A stretch of 64,000 bases of DNA, from contig NZ_JBJGXI010000024.1 in the NCBI RefSeq assembly GCF_045635475.1, positions 1 to 64,000 on the forward strand. The letters are read 5' to 3'. The stretch comes from JBJGXI01 sp045635475. GTDB taxonomy: Bacteria > Bacillota > Bacilli > Bacillales > Amphibacillaceae. Under the pieces are notes generated by a model that saw only the letters and a program-made list of their open reading frames with translations, had not been told where the DNA came from and made no database searches. Position 1 is the first letter of the stretch. Every line of letters begins with the position of its first letter. Shown here piece by piece: positions 51,998-60,221 of this stretch. Made by a program: the position numbers and the translations under genes.

Positions 51998-53395
51998 ATG
52001 AAAAAAAGTTTGGCTTTTTACGTTATCATCATTGGATTACTTGTCCTTATAGTTTCGGCTTGTGCGCCGAGTGACAGCAACACAGAGAACACAGAGAACA
52101 CAGAGAACACAAACAACACAGAGAACACAAATAACACAAACGATTCATCAAATGCTGATGAAAATGCCAAATCTGATGTAACACTATCGGTCGTATCATC
52201 ACAAGATCAAATTTTGGATGCCGAATTGGAGCTGGCGAAAAGGTTTGAAGAGGAAACAGGGATCGCTATTGATTATCAAATAGTTCCTTCAGACCAGTTT
52301 AACTCCTTAATAAATGCGAGACTAAATGCTGGAGAAGGACCGGATCTCATTGTATCGCAAGCTGGCAAACTAACTCTAAAATCAACACTGGACCCGGAGA
52401 AAAATTTGGCGGATTTGTCGAATGAACCATGGGCGGCTACTATAAAAGAACCTTTTAATGAGAGCGTTTCCCACGATGGGAAAGTTTACGGTTTGCCATT
52501 GTGGGATCTAGGAGGCAGTGGGACTTGGGTATTGGTATATAACAAGCAAATTTTTGAAGAATATGATTTAACGCCTCCGTCAACATTTGATGAGCTTCTA
52601 GCTGTCAGTGAGACATTATTGGAGAATGGTATAACACCCATATATGAACCAGGGGCTGACGGTTGGCATCACCAACTTCCTTTAATGGAAATGGGACCGA
52701 GAGTTGCCGAATTAAATCCAGGAATGTATGATCAACTGAATGAGAATGAGGTCACGCTTGCAGAAAATGAAGATATGGTGACTCTTGTTGAGCAAGTCTT
52801 GGAATTAGTTGAAAAAGGATATTATGGAAGCGAATACTATAGCAATACTTATGCAGATATGTTTAATGCCATGTCTACAGGAGAATATGCAATGATGTTT
52901 GACAGATCGAGTTTCGGAAAAGAATTAGAGGATAATGTGGAAGATTCACCTTATACTGCAGAAGATTTTAGTGCCGTCGTTATGCCATTTTTGGACAATC
53001 AGATCTTGAATGTAAATCCGCAAGGACCTTCAAAGTTTGTTTACAAGGATGGAGATCATGTTGAAGAAGCGAAACAATTCCTTGCTTACCTTGCTGAACC
53101 AGACAATTTGCAGTATTTTCTTGATCAGTCTTCCAGATTTTCTGAGTTGCCATTCGAGGGGGTAACGCCAAAAGAAAATAGAGTATTGGAAGAGATTAAA
53201 GCAAATAGTAATGGTCAAGAGGGTACAGTAATGCAAGCAGGAGTCCGCTATATCGATCCACAATGGACGGATATCGGTCAAGATTTAATGGCTGTTTTCC
53301 AAGGATCCATGGAACCAATTGAGCTTTTGGAAGCAATGGATGCTCGACGAGAACAACAAGCAATTGCAGAAAGTGATCCAGCTTGGACTGATTAA
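51998..53395 (+). CDS. ABC transporter sugar-binding lipoprotein (family 1)
   Basis: A 465-residue extracellular lipoprotein: signal peptide with lipobox VSAC (Cys near 22), then a low-complexity linker built from repeats of TEN and TNN, then a family-1 solute-binding fold (DVTLSVVSSQDQILDAELELAKRFEEETGI; GPDLIVSQAGKL; YGLPLWDLGGSGTWVLVYNK). Ligand not readable; the fucosidases, GH31 and YesMN context suggest an oligosaccharide. AAAGGAGG ribosome site. A hairpin after the stop probably stabilises its mRNA or reduces readthrough to the permeases. Confidence 0.9.
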   Translation: MKKSLAFYVIIIGLLVLIVSACAPSDSNTENTENTENTNNTENTNNTNDSSNADENAKSDVTLSVVSSQDQILDAELELAKRFEEETGIAIDYQIVPSDQFNSLINARLNAGEGPDLIVSQAGKLTLKSTLDPEKNLADLSNEPWAATIKEPFNESVSHDGKVYGLPLWDLGGSGTWVLVYNKQIFEEYDLTPPSTFDELLAVSETLLENGITPIYEPGADGWHHQLPLMEMGPRVAELNPGMYDQLNENEVTLAENEDMVTLVEQVLELVEKGYYGSEYYSNTYADMFNAMSTGEYAMMFDRSSFGKELEDNVEDSPYTAEDFSAVVMPFLDNQILNVNPQGPSKFVYKDGDHVEEAKQFLAYLAEPDNLQYFLDQSSRFSELPFEGVTPKENRVLEEIKANSNGQEGTVMQAGVRYIDPQWTDIGQDLMAVFQGSMEPIELLEAMDARREQQAIAESDPAWTD

Positions 53396-53410
53396 TTATT
53401 AATACTTTAG

Positions 53411-53443
53411 AGAAACCTACAGAATTTATTTCTGAAGGTTTCT
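53411..53443 (+). terminator. Intercistronic hairpin after the binding-protein gene
   Basis: AGAAACCTACAGAA and TTCTGAAGGTTTCT arms (one mismatched pair) around 5 bases, followed by CTTATTAAA. The weak T tract fits an attenuator that keeps the binding protein in excess over the permeases. Confidence 0.65.
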
Positions 53444-53465
53444 CTTATTAAAGGAGAAGGGATCC

Positions 53466-54338
53466 ATGAAAATACAAAACAAAATCTACCCAAGTTATTT
53501 TTTATACGGCGCCCTATTACTATACTGTTTATTATATGTGTTACCAAGTTTTGTAGGTATATATCTTTCATTTACTGATTGGAGTCGGTTTACTGATACG
53601 ATAAGTTTCATAGGACTGGATAATTATAAAACAATATTTTCGATGGAAGAAAATTATCTACTTTACGTTTGGAATACTTTGAAATTTACCGTTATTACCT
53701 CACTCATGAAAACAGTTTTAGGGTTGGGATTGGCTATAGTATTATCTAGAGAAATTTTGGCTCGGAATTTTCATCGGGCAATTATTTTTTTGCCTGCTGT
53801 ATTGTCTTTTCTGATTACAGGGTTGACTTTTCAATCGATATTGGAACCATCTGGTCTACTCAATTCAACACTCAAGGCTGCGGGATTAGACATGTTGACA
53901 AGACAATGGTTATTTGAAGGTGGTTGGCCATTCATATCGGTCATGGCCATTGATATTTGGAAAGGTGTAGGGTATATCATGACCATTTTCATGGCGGGCA
54001 TGACAACGATATCAAAAGACTATTATGAAGCTGCTGAAATCGACGGAGCAAAATTTTGGGGGAAATTCCGTTACATTACGTTACCTCTTCTAATGCCAGC
54101 GTTTGCCATCACCATTGTACTGAATCTTGTATACGGCCTGCGGGTATTCGATATTATATTCGTTACCACAAATGGAGGTCCTGGTGATCAAACAGAAGTT
54201 TTATATACAGTTATTTTCAAAATGTTCGGATATGGCTATTACGGACTAGGGACGGCACTATCATCGTTAATGTTAGTCATTATGGTCGTCGTGGGATATT
54301 TTGTGATCAAATTAATGAATAAGGAGGTCGATGCATAA
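53466..54338 (+). CDS. Sugar ABC transporter permease (MalF/LplB-like)
   Basis: A 290-residue permease with six membrane segments; the EAA loop is YYEAAEIDGAKFWGKFRYITLPLL. It forms the importer channel with the next gene, which starts at the last base of its stop codon (TAATG). AAAGGAG ribosome site. No ATPase gene accompanies the set; such Bacillaceae importers normally share MsmX-type ATPases encoded elsewhere. Confidence 0.92.
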   Translation: MKIQNKIYPSYFLYGALLLYCLLYVLPSFVGIYLSFTDWSRFTDTISFIGLDNYKTIFSMEENYLLYVWNTLKFTVITSLMKTVLGLGLAIVLSREILARNFHRAIIFLPAVLSFLITGLTFQSILEPSGLLNSTLKAAGLDMLTRQWLFEGGWPFISVMAIDIWKGVGYIMTIFMAGMTTISKDYYEAAEIDGAKFWGKFRYITLPLLMPAFAITIVLNLVYGLRVFDIIFVTTNGGPGDQTEVLYTVIFKMFGYGYYGLGTALSSLMLVIMVVVGYFVIKLMNKEVDA

Positions 54339-55162
54339 TGGCCAAGAAAAGATTTTTGACACAACTAGCGAACAATGTATTTATTTGTATCGTTTCAATC
54401 ATCATGTTTGTTCCTCCGCTGCTCATTCTATTTAATTCAGTAAAACCGAAAAGTGATGCTGCGTCCATGAATTTTGCTTGGCCATCATCATGGGAATTTT
54501 CCAATTATAGTTTCGTCATTGAAATCGGTAATTTAATGCAGTCCTTTATGAATAGCATGTTTTATACGGTCGGTGCGGTTGGCCTAAATATATTATTTTG
54601 TACCATGGCCGCTTTTGTTCTTTCCAGAAGAAAAACACGTGTGAATAATTTTATGTATTTTTTCATCGTGCTTGGTATTGCTATGCCAGTTAATCATATT
54701 TCCTTGATTAAAATCATGCAAATGCTTCAACTCATGAATTCAGGCATCGGTTTAATACTTATATACGCAGCGCTGCAAGTTCCTTTCAGCGTATTTCTCA
54801 TATACGGCTTTGTATCCTCAGTACCCCGAACTTTAGATGAGGCTGCAATTATAGATGGATGTGGGAGTTTTGGATTGTTTTTCAAGGTCATTTTTCCGTT
54901 ACTGAAACCGGTCGTCGTCACGGTTATGTTATTAAACTTCCTTGTTGTCTGGAATGAGTTTATTTTACCATTGTATTTCTTGAACAGTTCAGAATTATGG
55001 CCAATGACATTGGCAGTATTCAATTTCTTCGGAAGATATGACTCATCCTGGAATCTCGTCAGTGCCAATATCGTTCTGACAAGCTTGCCGGTTGTCATCG
55101 CCTATATACTCGGTCAGAAATACATTGTAGCAGGTATGACTGCTGGATCTGTTAAAGGTTAA
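54338..55162 (+). CDS. Sugar ABC transporter permease (MalG/YtcP-like)
   Basis: A 274-residue permease with six membrane segments and EAA loop LDEAAIIDGCGSFGLFFKVIFPLLKP. It ends in TAGSVKG, the typical C-terminus that contacts the ATPase. It is translationally coupled to the preceding permease gene by a one-base overlap and is followed after about 70 bases by the GH31 gene, so the imported glycan is probably the GH31 substrate. Confidence 0.92.
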   Translation: MAKKRFLTQLANNVFICIVSIIMFVPPLLILFNSVKPKSDAASMNFAWPSSWEFSNYSFVIEIGNLMQSFMNSMFYTVGAVGLNILFCTMAAFVLSRRKTRVNNFMYFFIVLGIAMPVNHISLIKIMQMLQLMNSGIGLILIYAALQVPFSVFLIYGFVSSVPRTLDEAAIIDGCGSFGLFFKVIFPLLKPVVVTVMLLNFLVVWNEFILPLYFLNSSELWPMTLAVFNFFGRYDSSWNLVSANIVLTSLPVVIAYILGQKYIVAGMTAGSVKG

Positions 55163-55231
55163 TGAAAAGTTCTGCAGAATTGCTAGATAAAAAACGAAGA
55201 TTGAAAAACAATCAACCAAAAAGGAGATGTA

Positions 55232-57646
55232 ATGTCAATGAGGTTGGATAAATTTGATGAAGTCTCTAACGGCGTTTTCCTTAAAACTTCGGAAGGGATA
55301 ATGCAGGTGACTTTTTGCGCTCCAGGTATTGCTAGAATTCGTTACACACTGGAATCGACTTTCAGTGACAAAGAGAGTCTGATGGTTACTCAATCATTCG
55401 ATGACAAAGATATACAATTTAATGTATATGAAGATGACCATCATTTAGAGTTATCAACGAACTTACTGACCATACGAATTGAAAAATCAACCTGTGCTTT
55501 CACTTATCTGGACGCTAATGGATGTCTGATTACTAAAGAGCCTTCCAAAGGGGGCAAAACTTTGGAGCGAACGGATGTTGTGCGAACGGTGTTCGACGAT
55601 ACTACAGAACTTCAGACTAATATTGGGGCAGATGGACTTCGCGTGAATGTAGACGGACTTAAGCAGAAAGTCGACAGGCAAGCTTTTCATACGAAATTAG
55701 CGTTTGAGTGGCAACAGGATGAGGCGCTGTACGGTTTGGGTTCACATGAAGAAGGCATGTTTAATCTACGTGGGAAGCATCAATATTTGTATCAGCAAAA
55801 CATGAAAGCGGTCGTACCGGCACTTATATCCACACGTGGCTACGGAATTTTAATTGACAGTTATTCGAATATGGCATTTCGTGATGATGCTTTTGGATCT
55901 TACTTGTGGACGGATACAGATGATGAAATGGAATTCTACTTCATTTACGGTCCAGAATTTGATCAGATTATCCAAGGTGTTCGATATTTGACAGGTGAAG
56001 TTCCGATGCTTCCCAAATGGGCATTTGGTTACATACAATCTAAAGAGAGATATGTTTCACAGCAGGAACTGATTGATACGGTAAAAGCTTATCGTGACCG
56101 CAATCTCCCTCTTGATTGCATCGTGCTGGATTGGCGTTCATGGGTCGGTGAGTTGTGGGGGCAGAAAACGCTTGATCCCGACCGGTTTCCTGATCCGGAT
56201 GCGATGATGGAGGATATCCACGCGTTACATGCGAAACTGATGGTTTCGATCTGGCCAATCATGAATAAAGGCGGCGACAACCACAAGGAAATGAGCGAAA
56301 ACGGGTTCCTCCTTGGCAATCAGGCTAATTATGATGCTTTCCAAGAAGAGGCTCGCCAACTATATTGGAAGCAAGCAAATGAAGGTTTGTTCTCTCATGG
56401 AATCGATGCATGGTGGTGCGATTGCACAGAGCCATTTGAAGCGGATTGGACAGGAGCAGTCAAGCCTGAGCCGGAACAACGAATGCTGATCAATACGGCA
56501 GAAGCCAAGCGCTATCTGGATCCAGAATATATTAATGCCTATTCACTCCTGCATTCCAAAGGTATTTATGAAGGTCAACGCGCAGTGACGACCAAGAAGC
56601 GTGTTGTCAATCTGACTCGTTCATCTTATGCTGGACAGCATCGTTATGGCACAATCACCTGGTCAGGAGATATAGTTGCCAAATGGGAAACACTCAGGAT
56701 GCAAATTGCGGATGGGCTTAATTTTTGTATGACTGGATCACCTTACTGGACTTTTGACATCGGGGCATTTTTCGTCCAAAATAAACCAGATCTTTGGTTC
56801 TGGGATGGCGACTATAATAAAGGCGTAGAAGATTTAGGCTATCGTGAGCTCTACGTTCGATGGTTTCAAGCCGGTTCGTTTCTTCCGATGTTCCGTTCTC
56901 ACGGTACGGATACACCAAGAGAAATATGGCGATTTGGAAAGCCTGGAGAACCGATGTACGATACATTGGTCAAGTATTTGAAGCTTCGTTACAAATTGAT
57001 GCCTTATATTTATTCTATGGCAGGGGCAGTGGCCCATGATGGCTATACGATGTTTCGTGCATTACCTTTTGATTTCCGTAATGATGCAAATACGTACGAT
57101 ATTGATGACCAATTTATGTTCGGTTCAGCATTCATGGCTGCACCTGTAATGACAGCCATGTATTACGGACCAGATTCTCGTAAACTGAAAGAAACCAATA
57201 AAAACCGTATTGTTTACTTGCCTTCTGGAACTTGGTACGATTATTGGAGTGATGAACGGATCATCGGAAATAAGACCATTTCTACCAGAGCCGATTTGGA
57301 GACTATGCCGTTGTTTGTGCGAGCAGGGTCGATTGTTCCCACAGGTCCGGATATTCAATTTACTGATGATGAACCGGATGCGACCATTCATTTGAAAATC
57401 TATCCAGGTACAAATGGGTCATTCACTCTATATGAAGATGAAGGCGACAATTATAATTATGAGGAAGGTGCCTACTCGACGATAGAAATGAATTGGGTGA
57501 ATGGTCAACGTACGCTTATCCTCCAAAAGAGAGATGGTAGTTTTGAAGGGATGCCGTACAAAAGACAATTTTCAATAGAAATAGCTGGTGAGATTAATCA
57601 TACCGTCATTTCATATTCTGGTGAACAATTACCTGTGCAATTATAA
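55232..57646 (+). CDS. Glycoside hydrolase family 31 (alpha-xylosidase or alpha-glucosidase type)
   Basis: An 804-residue retaining GH31 enzyme without signal peptide, so cytoplasmic. The N-terminal beta-sandwich is followed by the catalytic barrel starting around PMLPKWAFGYIQSKERY. The nucleophile is Asp397 in DAWWCDCTEPF and the acid/base Asp480 in TWSGDIVAKW; C-terminal beta domains include MFGSAFMAAPVM and GSFTLYEDEGDNYNY. The WWxDxTEP form occurs in alpha-xylosidases active on xyloglucan oligosaccharides and in other GH31 clades. With the fucosidases, processing of fucosylated xyloglucan pieces is a fair inference; alpha-glucosidase remains possible. AAGGAG ribosome site. Confidence 0.85.
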   Translation: MSMRLDKFDEVSNGVFLKTSEGIMQVTFCAPGIARIRYTLESTFSDKESLMVTQSFDDKDIQFNVYEDDHHLELSTNLLTIRIEKSTCAFTYLDANGCLITKEPSKGGKTLERTDVVRTVFDDTTELQTNIGADGLRVNVDGLKQKVDRQAFHTKLAFEWQQDEALYGLGSHEEGMFNLRGKHQYLYQQNMKAVVPALISTRGYGILIDSYSNMAFRDDAFGSYLWTDTDDEMEFYFIYGPEFDQIIQGVRYLTGEVPMLPKWAFGYIQSKERYVSQQELIDTVKAYRDRNLPLDCIVLDWRSWVGELWGQKTLDPDRFPDPDAMMEDIHALHAKLMVSIWPIMNKGGDNHKEMSENGFLLGNQANYDAFQEEARQLYWKQANEGLFSHGIDAWWCDCTEPFEADWTGAVKPEPEQRMLINTAEAKRYLDPEYINAYSLLHSKGIYEGQRAVTTKKRVVNLTRSSYAGQHRYGTITWSGDIVAKWETLRMQIADGLNFCMTGSPYWTFDIGAFFVQNKPDLWFWDGDYNKGVEDLGYRELYVRWFQAGSFLPMFRSHGTDTPREIWRFGKPGEPMYDTLVKYLKLRYKLMPYIYSMAGAVAHDGYTMFRALPFDFRNDANTYDIDDQFMFGSAFMAAPVMTAMYYGPDSRKLKETNKNRIVYLPSGTWYDYWSDERIIGNKTISTRADLETMPLFVRAGSIVPTGPDIQFTDDEPDATIHLKIYPGTNGSFTLYEDEGDNYNYEEGAYSTIEMNWVNGQRTLILQKRDGSFEGMPYKRQFSIEIAGEINHTVISYSGEQLPVQL

Positions 57647-57716
57647 AGGTAAAGAAGTGATAAAAGCCACAATATTGCCGGAATAAAATTCTCCACCGGC
57701 ACATTGGGTAAAAGAA

Positions 57717-57956
57717 ATGAGATCTAATATCCAAATTAGAAAAAGATCGTCTGAAAGAGAAGTTATAACAGATGGGACAAAAGCGATTATTATGCAAGCG
57801 AATGTATGTGAAAAGTCTCTAGTGAATTCGATGATAACTGAAGTAAATGAGAAACTAGGGCAAATTGACATTCTGGTTAACAATGCGAGAACCGCTCCTT
57901 TTGAACTAGCTATTTCCCAACGTTTAATCGGATTGGCTTCTTCCTCCCTAGAGTGA
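57717..57956 (+). pseudogene. SDR oxidoreductase remnant
   Basis: The frame from ATG 57717 carries GTKAIIMQANVCEKSLVNSM and GQIDILVNNARTAPFEL, i.e. the middle of a short-chain dehydrogenase including the NNAG-like strand. The N-terminal TGxxxGIG site and the Ser-Tyr-Lys active site are absent. It is a relic, perhaps of a fucose- or uronate-pathway dehydrogenase. Confidence 0.65.
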
Positions 57957-58552
57957 ATAATGTGAACATATACGGCATAAATAGGGTCATGGCCTTGTGC
58001 TAGTTCAATAGGATAAAAATGAAATACATATGTCGTGATATACATGAGAGATGTTGCTTCTATGGAATGAATAACACTGAATGACGCAAGATTAACTATT
58101 TGTTTATTTAGATGTTAGACCTTAAGGGAATACGGGCAGCACGATGTAATAATGCCCCAATGCCCCAAACTCTCGATATGAGTGGTTTTATAAGTGAAAT
58201 GCTAACATCTTGATTACATTTAAGAGAATTTAACATTGGCTTCTCATGAGTTAATTGAACTTTTGAGGAGTTTCTTTTTTATCTTTTGCATCAAATGGGA
58301 GACACACATTTTTCGTGGTTGTCTATCAATTTTTCCTTTGTGACTAATTTGAAGCCATTTACACCTGTCAGTAAAAGTAAAGTTAACAAAAATTTACTCA
58401 GTTTAATAAGTACTCTAAAGTAGAAATAACAGTTCCTTCTCTACCCAATTCAAAAAAAAGCATTTACTGTTCCAATAGGAAGTTTTCGTTATAATTATAT
58501 ACAAGCTGATAACATGGAGAAAAGAGTGACACGTTTACTTGTCCGAATTGAG
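57957..58552. other. Intergenic region without recognisable genes
   Basis: About 600 AT-rich bases between the SDR remnant and the family A repeat fragment. I see no coherent coding frame, RNA gene or strong terminator. It is probably decayed sequence. Confidence 0.4.
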
Positions 58553-58628
58553 AAAAGCGCAAATGCCCGTTAAGCAACGTATGGAGGTGAGGGAAGTCTG
58601 GCTAGTTGCTGGGCGCTGGAGCTAGACA
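58553..58628 (-). repeat. Dispersed repeat, family A, short inverted copy
   Basis: On the minus strand it starts TGTCTAGCTCCAGCGCC and ends GGGCATTTGCGCTTTT, the two ends of the elements at 43-341 and 3162-3359, with only about 40 bases of different sequence between. It shows that the ends are conserved while the interior varies. Confidence 0.65.
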
Positions 58629-58673
58629 ACTTCGAATTTTACACTTTCTTACCTGGGAATAAAAGATCACGTG

Positions 58674-58782
58674 CAAGAGGGTAACATCTTGCCTATATAT
58701 CCAGAATAGAATTAAAAAAGTGAAATCGCCTGCGCGATTTCACTTTTTTAATTTATAGAGTATTTATGTTCCAGCCTCTTTC
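58674..58782 (-). repeat. Dispersed repeat, family B, inverted copy
   Basis: Reverse complement of the element at 28842-28955: it shares AGAGGCTGGAACA, the ATAAAT..TCTATAAAT stretch, the GTGAAATCGC hairpin and the GGATATATAGG..CCTCTTG end. The central stem AAAAAAGTGAAATCGC / GCGATTTCACTTTTTT is nearly perfect and may act as a terminator on either strand. Confidence 0.75.
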
Positions 58783-58977
58783 AACTTTTGAAAATATAGC
58801 CAAGTTCAATACAGAATGAATCCAACTGTTGTTTTTGATGTTACAAAATGGAAATTCGAGGTCAAGTCAAGCATTACTCGTACACACATACTCAAGAGCC
58901 CCCAGTTCACCTATTAGTCCTGGTTCAACTTATCTTTTTCGTCTGCTGTGATAATTGTTCACACACAAATTGATGAA

Positions 58978-59409
58978 TTATTCAGATACTACACCTTTTT
59001 TAAGAATAATATTTGCATAAAGTGCTTTTTCACTTGTTGCTACAATGGCATAAGCTTTTTTCGCACGCTCATAAAATGCAAATCTTTCAACATATTCGGT
59101 GGCACGAAAGTCATAATTGTATGTTTCTAAGATTGCTTCATATTCTTTCCAAATAGTTGGTTCAATTGGATCCCCCTTTACGACTTCCATTAATGCAACA
59201 GGGTGATCGTCGTACGTATCAATTGGTAGAAACTGTGTTATTGCTTTAAGCATCTCAGGTATGTCATGACCATCAGCTCGAATAATCCGTTGCGCATGAG
59301 AAGCGGCGGGAAAGTTTCCATCCGCTATAATGATATCATCTCCATGACCCATTTCAGCAAGCGTTTTCAATAGTTCTGGAGAAAGTATATTTGGAATTCC
59401 TTTTAACAT
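58978..59409 (-). CDS. fucU: L-fucose mutarotase FucU
   Basis: A 143-residue RbsD/FucU-family protein that interconverts alpha and beta anomers of L-fucose, feeding the isomerase. Motifs: MLKGIPNILSPELLKTLAEMGHGDDIIIADGNFPA with the catalytic His, and the C-terminal RFAFYERAKKAYAIVATSE with the conserved Tyr. GGAGGT ribosome site. It is on the same strand as fucI but separated by a pseudogene and a terminator, so it has its own promoter; a cre-like box lies upstream. Confidence 0.94.
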   Translation of the reverse strand: MLKGIPNILSPELLKTLAEMGHGDDIIIADGNFPAASHAQRIIRADGHDIPEMLKAITQFLPIDTYDDHPVALMEVVKGDPIEPTIWKEYEAILETYNYDFRATEYVERFAFYERAKKAYAIVATSEKALYANIILKKGVVSE

Positions 59410-59575
59410 AGTGTAACCTCCATGGATAATATTATAAGCTAGCTTGATGTATGAACAAGCAACTTTAAACGTAAGTGCCCTATCTTGTCATAATGCCTAG
59501 TTTATACCAATTCTTACTATTTCTAATGTTTGTTATATCGTAGAGACTGACATGAAATTATAAACTCTAGAAAAA

Positions 59576-59589
59576 AACAAACGTTTTCT
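59576..59589 (-). promoter_or_regulatory. cre-like site upstream of fucU
   Basis: The minus strand reads AGAAAACGTTTGTT, matching the cre consensus at 12 of 14 positions, about 170 bases before the fucU start. Confidence 0.4.
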
Positions 59590-59773
59590 ATCTATATGAT
59601 ACCGTTAACACTATAACTGAGCAATACTTTTTAGATGAAATTTTACTTATTAATAACTATTTGTTAAGATATGTATTATTTTATCTTAGTTAATTAATGT
59701 CACATGTTGATTTTATGGTGTGTGCAATAATATATAGCATCTTCGAGTTATTTAGTGATGAGTGAGGCTGTCT

Positions 59774-60168
59774 ATGGTAATTATGAAGATTGCTAAATAT
59801 TTTTTGTTTCCTTTTATGCAGTAGTGTACCTGTTGTAGAAGCGGTTAATGATACAAAGAAAAGCGATGTTATACAATTATATAAATTTACAGATCAAGTG
59901 CAAGTAGATGATTCACTAGAACTGTTAAAGGATAAATCGGGACAATATACTATTGAAGAGGTTACTTAAGGAGAATTGGTTGCGTCCTTCGCTCCATATA
60001 TAGGATAAGGTAGGCAGAGCTTCGGTTATACGGAAGCGATTTATCGAACAACCAGAGCTTCCTGATACATCAATGGGTATGTTTAATATATTATTAATTG
60101 GTATATTCATGCTGTTGATTGGTGTCATTGCTTTAGTTGTAATAAAGACAAGGAAAATAAAAGAATAA
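59774..60168 (+). pseudogene. Decayed sortase-anchored surface protein
   Basis: A signal-peptide-like start (MKIAKYFLFPFM from 59783) runs into a stop; the frame-shifted continuation reads SVPVVEAVNDTKKSD and ends in another stop; the last piece reads IEQPELPDTSMGMFNILLIG, then a hydrophobic helix and KTRKIKE. This is an LPDTS wall-sorting signal with its membrane anchor. At least one frameshift and two stops inactivate it. The sorting motif is of the same LPXTA/S type as in the two large surface enzymes. Confidence 0.7.
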
Positions 60169-60175
60169 TTAACTA

Positions 60176-60219
60176 TAAAAAAACTGGCTTCCAAAAATGA
60201 TAATGGGAGCCAGTTTTTT
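60176..60219. terminator. Bidirectional terminator after fucI
   Basis: AAAAAACTGGCT and AGCCAGTTTTTT arms around an 18-base loop, with A and T tracts on either side. It lies between the convergent pseudogene and fucI. Confidence 0.85.
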
Positions 60220-60221
60220 AC

